A DNA stretch of 64,000 bases from NCBI GenBank assembly GCA_036266075.1, contig DATANV010000009.1, positions 74,892 to 138,891 of the forward strand, written 5' to 3'. Under the pieces are notes generated by a model. It saw nothing but the letters and a program-made list of their open reading frames with translations. It made no database searches and was not told the origin of the DNA. This document shows, one piece after another, positions 24,341 through 32,784 of the stretch (its first letter is position 1; every line of letters begins with the position of its first letter). The translations under genes and the position numbers were made by a program. Source of the stretch: VRUE01 sp036266075. GTDB lineage: Bacteria > Actinomycetota > Thermoleophilia > Solirubrobacterales > 70-9.

Positions 24341-24387
24341 CGTGTCCCAGGTTTCTAGCACGACTTCGGGACATATTCTGGGACACG
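24341..24387. other. arm-site cluster at the right end of the tRNA-Glu element
   Basis: 24368-24387 repeats the left-end GGGACATATT-GGGACACG unit. The 10-bp CGTGTCCCAG at 24341-24350 is the exact complement of 24378-24387, so three related half-sites lie between the integrase gene and attR. They fit integrase arm or excisionase sites. Confidence 0.55.
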
Positions 24388-24416
24388 AGCCGCGACCTCA
24401 AACCAGCCCAGACACG

Positions 24417-24440
24417 AAAAAACCCCGCAATTGCGGGGCT
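24417..24440 (-). terminator. intrinsic terminator after tRNA-Glu
   Basis: On the minus strand GCCCCGCAATTGCGGGG is followed by TTTTTT: a GC-rich hairpin with a U-run 10 nt downstream of the tRNA 3' end. It belongs to the element, so the element brings the tRNA its own terminator. Confidence 0.8.
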
Positions 24441-24449
24441 TTCGTGGAG

Positions 24450-24491
24450 TACCGCTACGGGGATTCGAACCCCGGTTTCCGGACTGAGAAT
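24450..24491. other. attR: 42-bp core inside tRNA-Glu
   Basis: Identical to 13609-13650. The crossover keeps the tRNA sequence intact because the element supplies the same 3' half. Confidence 0.9.
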
Positions 24492-24522
24492 CCGGCGTCC
24501 TAGTCCCCTAGACGATAGCGGC
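24450..24522 (-). tRNA. tRNA-Glu (CTC)
   Basis: 73-nt cloverleaf: acceptor GCCGCTA/TAGCGGT, anticodon loop TTCTCAG giving anticodon CTC, T-arm CGGGG-TTCGAAT-CCCCG. It is the integration target of the element. Confidence 0.95.
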
Positions 24523-24613
24523 GCGTGGGCGGCATTTTAGCGGGAGACGAGGGTGGCTTGGCGGGTCGGCGGGGATCGGGGGCGGGGCGCCAGGCGTTAG
24601 ATTGCCTGGTCCC

Positions 24614-24697
24614 GCGGCTGTGGCGGAACTGGTAGACGCGCACGGTTCAGGTCCGTGTGGAGGCAACTCCGTGGAGGTTCGACTCCTCTCAGCCGCA
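24614..24697 (+). tRNA. tRNA-Leu (CAG)
   Basis: 84-nt class II tRNA: acceptor GCGGCTG/CAGCCGC, anticodon loop TTCAGGT (CAG), a long variable arm, T-arm GGAGG-TTCGACT-CCTCT. Confidence 0.95.
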
Positions 24698-24710
24698 TCG
24701 ACGACTGTGC

Positions 24711-25625
24711 TCAGGCCGCCTGCCACTGCGGCACGCGGCCGGCGCGGGAGGCAGACGCCTCGATCTCCTCAGCGAAGGTCGGCCAAAGCTCACGGGGCAG
24801 GTCGTGGCCCATGCCGTCGATCAGGCGCAGGTGGGAGCCGGAGATCGCGCGCGCCGTGGCGCGACCGCAGATCGGGCGGATCAGCGGGTCGCTGGCGCCG
24901 TGGATCACGGTCGCCGGCAGGCGCAGCTTGCGCAGCGCCGCGGTACGGTCGCCCGACGCCGTGACCGCGTGCAGCTGGCGGGCGACGCCGGCGCGACTGT
25001 GCGAGCGATCGTAGGAGGCGGCGGCAAGCTCGCGCAGGCGGTCCTCGTCCATCGGATAGGCGGGCGAGCCGATCGCGCGGAAGATCGAGACGCCGTGCTC
25101 GATCGCCGCCTCCCGGCCGCCGCCCGGCCGTGCGAACAACGCCCCCCAGGCCTTGCGGGCCGGCACCCCGAGCCAACGGCTGCCGGTGCTCGACATCATC
25201 GAGACCAGCGAGCGCACCCGCTCCGGGTGGCGGATGGCGATCGTCTGGGCGATCATGCCGCCCATCGAAGCGCCGACCAGGTGCGTCGACTCGATTCCCA
25301 GATGGTCCATCAGGCCGGTCGTGTCGGCGGCCATGTCGCGCAGCAGGTAGGGCGCCGTGCGGCGCCGGCCAAGCAGCATGTCGGTGCGCTTCGGCAGGCC
25401 GGCAGCCTCGATCTTGGTCGAGCGCCCGACGTCGCGGTTGTCGAAGCGGACGACACGAAAGCCACGTTCGGCCAGCATCCCGCAAAAGCCCTCGTCCCAG
25501 GCGAGCATCTGGGTCGCCAGGCCCATGATCAGCAGCAGCGGCTCACCGGCGGGGTCGCCGGCCTCCTGGTAGGAGATCTCGATCCCGTTGGCGGGCGCAA
25601 GCCGCTCCTCGCTGAGGGCGATCAT
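24711..25625 (-). CDS. alpha/beta hydrolase (esterase-like)
   Basis: 304 residues from ATG 25625; an upstream start at 25658 is less likely. An alpha/beta-hydrolase fold with oxyanion region LLIMGLATQMLAW, RFDNRDVGRST, nucleophile elbow VGASMGGM (Ser near residue 112), acid in HGASDPLI and histidine in IDGMGHDLPRELW. The RFDNRDxGxS motif is seen in RdmC-like methylesterases and related actinobacterial hydrolases. Cytoplasmic, substrate unknown. Divergent from the metallophosphoesterase gene, with 36 bp between the starts. Confidence 0.85.
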   Translation of the reverse strand: MIALSEERLAPANGIEISYQEAGDPAGEPLLLIMGLATQMLAWDEGFCGMLAERGFRVVRFDNRDVGRSTKIEAAGLPKRTDMLLGRRRTAPYLLRDMAADTTGLMDHLGIESTHLVGASMGGMIAQTIAIRHPERVRSLVSMMSSTGSRWLGVPARKAWGALFARPGGGREAAIEHGVSIFRAIGSPAYPMDEDRLRELAAASYDRSHSRAGVARQLHAVTASGDRTAALRKLRLPATVIHGASDPLIRPICGRATARAISGSHLRLIDGMGHDLPRELWPTFAEEIEASASRAGRVPQWQAA

Positions 25626-25661
25626 CGGGGGCAGCGTACTCCGGCAAGTTAAGTTCAAGCT

Positions 25662-26789
25662 GTGCGCACCGCGATCGTCTCCGATCTACACCTCGGCAGC
25701 GGCTTTGGCGAGGACCTCGCCCGCGACGCCGCGATCCGCCGCGTGCTGCTCGCCGAGATCGCCGACGCCGACCGCGTGGTCCTGCTTGGCGACGTGCTCG
25801 AGCTGCGCGAACTGGCGCTGCCGGTGGTGCTCGACGCGGCACGGCCTTTCTTCGAGGAGCTGGGCGAGGCGATGGCCGGCCGCCGCGTGCTGCTCGTCCC
25901 CGGCAACCACGATCACCGCCTGGCCGAACCAGTGCTCGAAAAGCTGGCCCTCGAGGGTCGGCCCCCCGGGCTGGAGGAGCGCGCGGCACCGGCCGGCGAG
26001 GCGGCAACCCGGATCGCCGCCTGGCTCGGCGGCTCCGAGCTGGAGGTCGCCTATCCCGGCGCCTGGCTGCGGCCCGACGTATACGCGACGCACGGCCATT
26101 ACATGGACTGCCACATGAGCCTGCCGCGAACCGAGTGCATCGCCGCGGCGGCGACGATGCGCGCCTTCGGCCCTCCCCCCCTCCCGGCGGGACCGGCGGA
26201 CTACGAGCGCCTGCTGCGGCCGATCTACGGCTTCACCTACTCACTCGCCCAGGCGCGGCGCGCCGGCCGCGGCACCCGCCCCTCCGAGCGGGCCTGGCAG
26301 GCGATCTTCGCCGCCAATGGCAGCGGTGGCCGAGCGCGACGAGCCGCCCTGCGCGCGGCGCTCGGCGCCGGCATCCCAGCGGGGATCTGGAGCATCAACC
26401 GCCTCCTCCGCGCTGAGTTCGACGCCGATCTCTCCGCGGCGGCGATCTCGCGCAGCGGCATCGACGCCGCTACCGAGCTGGCTCGACACCTGCAGCTCGA
26501 TGCCACCCACGTGCTCACCGGGCACACCCACCGCGGCGGCCCCTGGCAGGACGAGGCGCCCTGGCCGCTCGCCGGCGGCGGCCACCTGCACAACACCGGC
26601 AGCTGGGTCTTCTCGACCGCCTTCCACCGCCCCGGCACGCCTCCCGGGCCTTACTGGCCGGGCACCGTCACCTGGCTGGAGGACGAGGGGCCACCGCACC
26701 ACGTTCGCCTGCTGCTCGACCACCCGCGCGACGAGCTGCGGGCGACGGTGCGCCGCATCGCCGGCGAGGGCGCGCCGACGCCCGCCTGA
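25662..26789 (+). CDS. calcineurin-type metallophosphoesterase
   Basis: 375 residues from GTG 25662. The metal-binding motifs are complete and in order: SDLHLG (D-x-H), LLGDVLEL (GD), PGNHDHR (GNHD/E), YATHGHYMD, and GHTHRGG (GHxH). This is a dinuclear metal phosphoesterase; the insert of about 120 residues between GNHD and GHTH is larger than in LpxH-like enzymes. Substrate unknown (nucleotide, lipid or phosphoester). No signal peptide. Confidence 0.88.
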   Translation: MRTAIVSDLHLGSGFGEDLARDAAIRRVLLAEIADADRVVLLGDVLELRELALPVVLDAARPFFEELGEAMAGRRVLLVPGNHDHRLAEPVLEKLALEGRPPGLEERAAPAGEAATRIAAWLGGSELEVAYPGAWLRPDVYATHGHYMDCHMSLPRTECIAAAATMRAFGPPPLPAGPADYERLLRPIYGFTYSLAQARRAGRGTRPSERAWQAIFAANGSGGRARRAALRAALGAGIPAGIWSINRLLRAEFDADLSAAAISRSGIDAATELARHLQLDATHVLTGHTHRGGPWQDEAPWPLAGGGHLHNTGSWVFSTAFHRPGTPPGPYWPGTVTWLEDEGPPHHVRLLLDHPRDELRATVRRIAGEGAPTPA

Positions 26790-26796
26790 GAACGCC

Positions 26797-27672
26797 CTAC
26801 AACCAGTCGGCGACGATCCGGCCGATCTCCTCGCCGGCGTCCTCCTGGAGGAAGTGACCGGCATTCTCGATCGGCCGCGGCGCCGGCATGTCGAGCTGCT
26901 CGGAGATCCGTTCGGCGACCGAGAACGGCAGAACCCGGTCGGAGTCGGCCCAGAGCAGCAGCGTCGGGCGCCCGTCCTCGCGCAGCGCATCGGCGACCCG
27001 TTTGCCCTCGGCCGCGCCGGGCATCTCCGGATCGGTGGGCAGGATCAGCGGGAAGGCGCGGGCGCCGGCCTTCGACTCCGGGCTTGGGTAGGGCGCTTCG
27101 TAAGCGCCGATCACCTCGTCACCGGGGTCCTCCTTGCAGCCACCGCGGACCAGCATGCCAACCGGCACGTCGGCGTTCTCGCGGACGAACTCGCGGAAGG
27201 CGAGCCAGGTGTCGCTCATCCGCTGGTGCCCGGTGAAGGGTCCGGTCTCCATGATCACCAGCCGCGAGAAACGGTCCGGATGCTCGACCGCGAGCCGCAA
27301 GCCGATCGGGCCACCCCAGTCGTGGACCACGGCAGTGGCGTCGCGCACATCCAGCTCCTCGAGCAGCGCCGCCATCAAGTCGACGTGGCGATCGTAGGTG
27401 TACCAGCCGATGTCGGTCGGCTTGTCGGAGCGACCGAAGCCAGCGTAGTCGGGGGCGATGCAGCGGTAGCCCGCGTCGCGCACCGGCGGAATCACCTTGC
27501 GCCAGAGGAACGACCAGGTCGGCTCGCCGTGAAAGAAGACGACCGGTTTCCCCTCCCCCTCGTCGAGGTAGGCGAGCCGCAGGCCGTCGAGCTCGCGGTA
27601 GCTGGACTCGAAGGGGAAATCGGGCAGGCCCTCGAGGCTCTCCTCAGGCGTTCTCACCGCGTCGACGCTCAT
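26797..27672 (-). CDS. haloalkane dehalogenase-like hydrolase
   Basis: 291 residues from ATG 27672, preceded by AGGGAGGAAG. Haloalkane dehalogenase signature: oxyanion HGEPTWSFLWR, nucleophile Asp in VHDWGGPIG (residue about 114) in place of the Ser of esterases, acid in LLWADSD and catalytic His in IENAGHFLQED. The cap domain (FTGHQRMSDTW, VGMLVRGG) fits HLD subfamily I (DhlA/DmbC-like). It would cleave carbon-halogen bonds by an alkyl-enzyme ester; the true halide substrate is unknown. A 13-bp-stem hairpin lies immediately upstream of the ribosome-binding site. Confidence 0.85.
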   Translation of the reverse strand: MSVDAVRTPEESLEGLPDFPFESSYRELDGLRLAYLDEGEGKPVVFFHGEPTWSFLWRKVIPPVRDAGYRCIAPDYAGFGRSDKPTDIGWYTYDRHVDLMAALLEELDVRDATAVVHDWGGPIGLRLAVEHPDRFSRLVIMETGPFTGHQRMSDTWLAFREFVRENADVPVGMLVRGGCKEDPGDEVIGAYEAPYPSPESKAGARAFPLILPTDPEMPGAAEGKRVADALREDGRPTLLLWADSDRVLPFSVAERISEQLDMPAPRPIENAGHFLQEDAGEEIGRIVADWL

Positions 27673-27686
27673 CGCTCTTCCTCCCT

Positions 27687-27723
27687 TGGCGAGTTTGCTC
27701 CGCATAGCGAAGCAAACTCGCCA
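27687..27723. promoter_or_regulatory. 13-bp perfect hairpin in the leader of the dehalogenase gene
   Basis: TGGCGAGTTTGCT at 27687-27699 and its exact complement at 27711-27723, with an 11-nt loop, sit between the PhoD stop and the dehalogenase start; the lower edge touches the ribosome-binding site. No U-run follows, so an RNA switch, operator or transcript-processing site is more likely than a terminator. Confidence 0.5.
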
Positions 27724-27752
27724 CGCGGGTGGGTTGAAGTCTATGCGGGACC

Positions 27753-29393
27753 TCAGGCGAGGCGGTGCTCGAAGCTGCACTCGAGCGCGTCGGGCTGCTC
27801 GTCGTGCGGCAGCGTCTTGTCGAGCCGCAGTGTCGCCTCGCGACCGGCGATCCGCAGCGTCGCCACCTGGTTGTCGAAGTAGGGGCCGTCGAGCAGGCGC
27901 CAGCGAATGCCGGGGTCGGGCGCCCCGGCGAGTCGACCCAGGCCGCGGGCAAGTGCAGTGGCCGGTCGGGAGAAGCCCGCCCGCACGGTGGCCCGCTCAC
28001 GGCGAGCGAGGTCGTTGCGGTAGGGCGAGCAGACGGCCTGGTAGACGGCGCTGCGCGCGCCCACCTCGCGGGGGAAGCCGACCTCGCAGAGGTAGGCGTG
28101 GTGGACGTCGCCGGAGAGGATCGTGATCGTCGCCGGCGGCCGGCCGCGCCGGCCCGCCGCCACCTCCTCCAGCAGGTCGCGCAGCATCGCGAAGGAGTCC
28201 TGGAACGCCGCCCAGTGATCGAAGTCGACCGCGCGGCGCAGACGCTCGGCCTGGCGCGCGGCGCGCGCCCCCCAAGCACCCTCGGCAACCCGCTCGTTCC
28301 AGGCCTCGAGGTGGTGAAAGGCCGGCGAGAGCAGAAAGGGGACCGTGGTGGCGATCAGCAGATGGTCGAAGTCGCCTTCGGCCTTGTCGACGATCCACTC
28401 CCAGACCTTCTCGTCGAACATCGAGCGCCCCTCGTCGAACACGCGGCCCGCCCGCGAATCCATGAAGATCGCCCGCGTCCCGTCGAGGTCCCGACAGTAG
28501 CTCCAACGAGCGCCGGCTCCGGTTGAGTCGATCTCTTCCGCCCAGGCACGCAGCTCCTCGCCGGCGTTGGGATTGCCGCGCACCCTCTCGTAAAGGTCGC
28601 TTTCGTCGAGCTCGCGCGGCGAGAGGTTGCCGATGTGCTGGTAGACCCAGTAGCTCATGATCGCGCCAATCGCGCGCTCCGACCACCACTCGGTCTCATG
28701 CATGTCCTCGACCCACGAGCGCGAGATGTTCCAGTCGTCGCTGACGTCGTGGTCGTCCCACTGCATCGAGGTGGAGACGGTGGAGAGCAGCCAGCGCAGC
28801 AGCGGGTCCTGCCAGCTCTCGCGATAGAGCCAGGTGTACTCCTCGAAGTTGGCCACCTCCTCACCCGGCGGCCGGCTGGTGTCGCGCGTCCTGCGAATCC
28901 GCTCACGCACCTTCGGCGAGCCCTCGTCGACGTAGACCTGGTCGCCGAGCAGGAAGAGCAGCTCCGGCCACCGGTCGCGCTCGCCGCGGCACATCTGCTT
29001 GGCGAGGACGTGCAGCGCATCGAGGCCACGGCCGCGTTCGTCGTCCTCTTTGCTCAGCGTGTAAGGCTCCTCATGCGGCAGGGCGACGCGGCAGGAGCCG
29101 AAGCAGACGTCGAAGGCCTTGGCCGGAGTCAGCGTGCGGATCGTGCTCGGCGGCAGCCGGTCCTCCGGCGGCGGCCAGCGGCGCTCGCCGTCGAGCCTGA
29201 CCTCGTACTCGTGCCGGCTGCCCGGCTCGAGCCCCTCGATTCGCACCAGGGCGAAGTGATGGCCATCGACCCCGAAGGTCACCTCGCGGCGCCCTGATAC
29301 CTCGACCTCGCAGGGCTCGCTCGTCTCGACCCAAACGGTCGCCTCGGTCGTCGATACGTAGCGCAACAGAGGGCCGAGGACCAGTTGAGGCAT
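27753..29393 (-). CDS. phoD: PhoD-like alkaline phosphatase / phosphodiesterase
   Basis: 546 residues. The N-terminal Ig-like domain has ATVWVETSEPCEVEV and GLEPGSRHEYEVRLDG; the metallophosphatase domain follows, with FGSCRVALP, LFLLGDQVYVDEG, MQWDDHDVSDDWN and ILSGDVHHAYLCEVG, the PhoD metal-binding motifs. No signal peptide or twin-arginine leader is visible, unlike secreted PhoD, so it may act in the cytoplasm. The dehalogenase gene follows after 80 bp on the same strand. Substrate unknown. Confidence 0.85.
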   Translation of the reverse strand: MPQLVLGPLLRYVSTTEATVWVETSEPCEVEVSGRREVTFGVDGHHFALVRIEGLEPGSRHEYEVRLDGERRWPPPEDRLPPSTIRTLTPAKAFDVCFGSCRVALPHEEPYTLSKEDDERGRGLDALHVLAKQMCRGERDRWPELLFLLGDQVYVDEGSPKVRERIRRTRDTSRPPGEEVANFEEYTWLYRESWQDPLLRWLLSTVSTSMQWDDHDVSDDWNISRSWVEDMHETEWWSERAIGAIMSYWVYQHIGNLSPRELDESDLYERVRGNPNAGEELRAWAEEIDSTGAGARWSYCRDLDGTRAIFMDSRAGRVFDEGRSMFDEKVWEWIVDKAEGDFDHLLIATTVPFLLSPAFHHLEAWNERVAEGAWGARAARQAERLRRAVDFDHWAAFQDSFAMLRDLLEEVAAGRRGRPPATITILSGDVHHAYLCEVGFPREVGARSAVYQAVCSPYRNDLARRERATVRAGFSRPATALARGLGRLAGAPDPGIRWRLLDGPYFDNQVATLRIAGREATLRLDKTLPHDEQPDALECSFEHRLA

Positions 29394-29545
29394 GGCGAAC
29401 CAATTCCCGCCTGACGGCTTTTCATGCCGGCCATGTCCACTTCGTACAAGGACCGAGCGTCGTTTGCCGCAGGAAACGCTTGTCCAGCCCAGAAGCTGCT
29501 CTTAGGATCGCTCCATCTCTGTCTCATCCATGGAAAGGGTTACGC

Positions 29546-29932
29546 ATGAACGATGAGAGTCTGATCAGCGGCTGGTGGGTATTCGCCGGCGTGCTGCTCC
29601 TGGTCGCCGGTGTGCTGAACATCGTTTACGGCATCGCCGCCATCGGGGATTCGAAGTTCTTCACTGAAAACGTCACCTACATCATCAGCGGCCTGCACAC
29701 TTGGGGCTGGGTCATGCTGATCATCGGGGTGCTGGAGATAATCGCCGCGTTCTCGCTCTTTTCGGGCGGGGAGTACGGTCGCTGGTTCGGGATCGTCGTC
29801 GGCTCGCTCAACGCGATCGCCGCGCTGCTCTCGATCCCGGCCTACCCGTTCTGGTCGCTAGCGATCTTCGCCCTCTCGATCATCATCGTCTACAAGCTGG
29901 CCGAGGGGCCCGAAGGCACGAAGGTCGCGTAG
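29546..29932 (+). CDS. DUF7144-type four-helix membrane protein
   Basis: 128 residues from ATG 29546 with GGAAAGGG upstream. Four hydrophobic helices, the motif LNIVYGIAAIG and LHTWGWVMLIIG; clearly paralogous to the protein at 12121-12504. Role unknown. Confidence 0.85.
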   Translation: MNDESLISGWWVFAGVLLLVAGVLNIVYGIAAIGDSKFFTENVTYIISGLHTWGWVMLIIGVLEIIAAFSLFSGGEYGRWFGIVVGSLNAIAALLSIPAYPFWSLAIFALSIIIVYKLAEGPEGTKVA

Positions 29933-29943
29933 CCGCTCGGGGA

Positions 29944-31032
29944 TCAGCCGCTCAGCGGCGTTCCCGAAACCTGCTGCGGTCGAAGGCCCCGGGACTCCGG
30001 GGCCTTCGACGTTCCGGGCGCGGGTGCGCCGACGGCTTCGCCCGCCTCGAAGGTCGACCATGGCGCGATCGCCTGCTCGCGCTCCTCGTAGAGGACGTCG
30101 ACGCCGGCCATCCGGTCCTGCCAGCCGCGGCGACGTTCGTCGAAGAGAACCCCGAGGAAGCCGAGCCCGAACGGGATCCAGGCCAACGCCAGGCCAATCA
30201 GCCGCCGCAGCGAGGCACGCGGTGGCAGGCCGCGCCCGGCAACGCCGAGCCTGATGCCAAAGAAGCGCATGCCCGGCGTCTGCGCGGCCAGCGACCAGAA
30301 GGCGACCAAGTAGAGGGCGCCGAGCGAGAGCCAGGCGCCGGTCCCAAGCACCAGAGCGAAGCCGGAGACGCCGTTGCCGCCGTCGGAGAAGAAGGAGCCG
30401 ATCAGGGCGACGATCGCCGCCAGCCCAGAGAAGGCAAGGTTGACGATCAGCGCGTCGAGCCCAAGCGCCAGGCCGCGGGTGACGGCGCCGGCCCGGTCGG
30501 TCGGCTCACTGCGCGGCTTGCGGAAAGTGACCTTGCGGGCGGCGCGCTCGACGCCGTCGTCGACGCGGCGCGTGGCGTTGCCGATCGTGTGGCCGATGTC
30601 CTCGATGAAGCCGACGCTCTGGGCGCTGATCGCGGCCCGCAGCTCCGGCGCCTCGGCGATCCGCTCGACCAGGCGCTGCGCCTCGTCGCTGGCCAGCAGC
30701 CGTCGCCAGACCTCGTCGACCATCTCGCTGTCGAGCGCCTCGATCAACGCCCGCTTGACCGCCTCGCTCTCCAGCGCGCCGCGCGCCGCCTCCTCGACCA
30801 GCGGGCCCTGCAGGACCCGCACCAGGGCGCGCTCGACCGCCTCGCTTTCGACCGCGGCGACCATCGCCTCCTCGGCGGCGCTCTGCACCGCCCGGTCGAC
30901 GCCGGTCGCCTCGGCGACGCTGCGCGCACCCCTGACGCCGGCGCCGAGCAGGCGCACCGAGAGCGGCAGGGGCTTGCCCGACGGCCCTTCGCCGGCCGGT
31001 CGATCGCGCTGTGGAGCGGGACCGTCTGCCAT
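29944..31032 (-). CDS. RDD-family membrane protein
   Basis: 362 residues from ATG 31032. The N-terminal half is a soluble, Ala/Glu-rich helical region with repeated EAVERALV-like segments (three units of about 20-25 residues). The C-terminal half is an RDD domain with three membrane helices and the motifs RGLALGLDALIVNL and RFFGIRL, ending in a Pro-rich tail. RDD proteins are thought to transport or cap small molecules; the substrate is unknown. The gene lies on the same strand as a NUDIX hydrolase gene, 57 bp apart. Confidence 0.8.
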   Translation of the reverse strand: MADGPAPQRDRPAGEGPSGKPLPLSVRLLGAGVRGARSVAEATGVDRAVQSAAEEAMVAAVESEAVERALVRVLQGPLVEEAARGALESEAVKRALIEALDSEMVDEVWRRLLASDEAQRLVERIAEAPELRAAISAQSVGFIEDIGHTIGNATRRVDDGVERAARKVTFRKPRSEPTDRAGAVTRGLALGLDALIVNLAFSGLAAIVALIGSFFSDGGNGVSGFALVLGTGAWLSLGALYLVAFWSLAAQTPGMRFFGIRLGVAGRGLPPRASLRRLIGLALAWIPFGLGFLGVLFDERRRGWQDRMAGVDVLYEEREQAIAPWSTFEAGEAVGAPAPGTSKAPESRGLRPQQVSGTPLSG

Positions 31033-31089
31033 CGCGGCGAGTATACGGTCGCTTGGGCGAAGGGCCACCCGGTCCGCCGGACCTCGCGT

Positions 31090-31566
31090 TCAACGACCGA
31101 GGCGCTCGAGCAGACGATCTATCAGCTCTGCCTGGGCGGAGAGGATCTTCCGCCGCGCCGCAGCCGGCGCGAGCCACTCCGCCCGGTCGACCTCCGGGAA
31201 CTCGCGCCGGGCGCCGGAGCGCGGCGGCCACTCCAGCTCGAAGGCGTTGCTGTCGAGCTCGGCAGGGTCGAAGTCCCCCTCGGCCGCCCAGGCGTGAACG
31301 ACCTTGCCGCCCTTCTGCCGCACCGAGCCGAGCTCGATCAGCGCGTCAGCGTGCAGAGACGGCGCCGCCGGGCCCAGCTCCTCCCCCAGCTCGCGCAGTG
31401 CGCAGTCGCGCCCCTCCTCCCCCTCGTCGAATTCGCCCTTCGGGATCGTCCAGGCGCCGACGTCCTTCCGCGCCCAGTAGGGCCCGCCCGGATGGACCAG
31501 CAGCACTTCGGGCGAGTCCGTCGCCCGGCGGAAGAGGAGGATTCCGGCGCTGCGTTTGGCGGCCAC
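31090..31566 (-). CDS. NUDIX hydrolase
   Basis: 158 residues from GTG 31566. The NUDIX box is complete: GEFDEGEEGRDCALRELGEELG matches G-x5-E-x7-R-E-U-x-E-E-x-G-U. It hydrolyses nucleoside diphosphate-linked substrates. The preceding gene (alpha/beta hydrolase) ends 5 bp before this start, indicating one operon. Confidence 0.88.
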   Translation of the reverse strand: MAAKRSAGILLFRRATDSPEVLLVHPGGPYWARKDVGAWTIPKGEFDEGEEGRDCALRELGEELGPAAPSLHADALIELGSVRQKGGKVVHAWAAEGDFDPAELDSNAFELEWPPRSGARREFPEVDRAEWLAPAAARRKILSAQAELIDRLLERLGR

Positions 31567-31570
31567 GCGC

Positions 31571-32503
31571 TCAGGCGACGGCGCGCAGCCTGCCGCGGGC
31601 ACGCTGCGCGATCGCCGCACCCCATTCGGAATCGTCGATACGGACCGGCGCCGTGCTGGCCAGGAAGTCGCCCAGGATCGCGGCGAGGCCCTGCGGGTCT
31701 TCGAGGTGCGGAAAGTGAGCGGCCTTTGGCAGCGTCTCGTAGCGACAGTGCGGGATCGCCCGCTCGGCCTCGACGCCGTGCGCGGCCGGGATCGTGCGGT
31801 CGCGCTCACCCCAGACGATCAGGGTCTGCATCTCACCCAGCAAGTAGAGCCGGTCACGGGCGCTGACGTGCTGGCCGTGGACGTCGATCACCGCGCGCAG
31901 CGTCTGCAGGAAGGCGCGCCGCGAGCCGGGCTCCTGCAGCGGCCGCAGCGCCCGCGCCACCGCTTCGAGGTAGACGCCCTTGGAGTTGCCGCGCTCGCGC
32001 AGCTGGCGGCCGGCGGCCTGCACCCCGTCGACCACGTGCCCACCGGCGGCGAGGCGCAGCAGCGTCGCCGCGCCGGGCAGGGCGGCCCCACGCAGGAGCG
32101 GGCTGACCTCGTGCCCGAGCCCACCGCTGGAGATCAGCGCCAGGCGCTCGGTACGCTGCGGGAACTGGTAGAAGAACTGCATCGCGACGCCGCCGCCCAG
32201 CGAGTGGCCGACGATCGTCGCGCGCTCGACGCCGATCGTCGTCAGCAGGTCACGGATCGTCGCCGCGTGGGCGCCGAGCGAGTAGTCGCCGCGCGGCGTC
32301 GCCGAGTCGCCGTGACCGATCAGGTCCGGGGCGATCACCCGGTACTTCCCGGCCAGCCGCAGCGCCACCTCCTGCCAGTGCCGCGAGGAGTTGACCATGC
32401 CGTGGATGAGGACGACGTTCGGGCCGCTGCCAGCGACCCGGTAGATCGCCCGGTGGCCGTGCAGATCGACCTCGTGCGCCTCGAAGCCCTGGCCGTCGCT
32501 CAC
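31571..32503 (-). CDS. alpha/beta hydrolase
   Basis: 310 residues from GTG 32503, which overlaps the preceding gene by 4 bp. HGMVNSSRHWQEVA oxyanion region, VGHSLGGGVA nucleophile elbow (Ser near residue 104), acid in WGERDRTIP, catalytic His in LPKAAHFPHLED. Cytoplasmic; it may act on esters or epoxides. Substrate unknown. Confidence 0.86.
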   Translation of the reverse strand: MSDGQGFEAHEVDLHGHRAIYRVAGSGPNVVLIHGMVNSSRHWQEVALRLAGKYRVIAPDLIGHGDSATPRGDYSLGAHAATIRDLLTTIGVERATIVGHSLGGGVAMQFFYQFPQRTERLALISSGGLGHEVSPLLRGAALPGAATLLRLAAGGHVVDGVQAAGRQLRERGNSKGVYLEAVARALRPLQEPGSRRAFLQTLRAVIDVHGQHVSARDRLYLLGEMQTLIVWGERDRTIPAAHGVEAERAIPHCRYETLPKAAHFPHLEDPQGLAAILGDFLASTAPVRIDDSEWGAAIAQRARGRLRAVA

Positions 32504-32784
32504 CCGGCGCCGCCCCGCAGCCGTTCGGTTTCGCGACGGATCTCGTCCTCGCTGAGCGGCTTTCGGGCGTAGACGTCCCAGGCGTTCGCACCTACGCCGA
32601 TGCCCCAACCGAGGATCGGGAAGACCGGCCAGAAGAAGCCGGCGCCGGTCACCGCCCAGATGACGACCAGCATCGCGTTGACGAGGATGTAGATGAAGAC
32701 GTGGGTGCGGAAGTCGCGCTTCTTCTTGAGCAGCAGGATCGCCTGCTCACGCAGCTCCTCCTCAGTGCCCGGAGCGCCCTCCAT
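32500..32784 (-). CDS. 2TM-domain small membrane protein
   Basis: 94 residues from ATG 32784. A charged N-terminus (KKKRDFRTHVFIYI) and two membrane helices separated by a short loop (NAMLVVIWAVTGAG, WPVFPILGWGIGVGANAW) match the 2TM domain (PF13239) usually attached to sensor kinases; here it stands alone. Overlaps the hydrolase start by 4 bp. Confidence 0.82.
   Translation of the reverse strand: MEGAPGTEEELREQAILLLKKKRDFRTHVFIYILVNAMLVVIWAVTGAGFFWPVFPILGWGIGVGANAWDVYARKPLSEDEIRRETERLRGGAG

Larger units (their letters stand above)
13609..24491. mobile_element. integrative and mobilizable element in tRNA-Glu (10.9 kb)
   Basis: The boundaries are 42-bp perfect direct repeats (13609-13650 and 24450-24491) that equal the 3' part of a tRNA-Glu gene; the intact tRNA is at the right end. 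The integrase gene lies next to the tRNA, an excisionase-like HTH gene beside it, and a MobF relaxase-helicase occupies the centre, so the element can be mobilised. No coupling ATPase or type IV secretion genes are present, so a helper element would be needed. Several genes at the left end and around 22.2-22.8 kb have clearly lower GC than the surroundings, suggesting recent acquisition. Confidence 0.9.
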
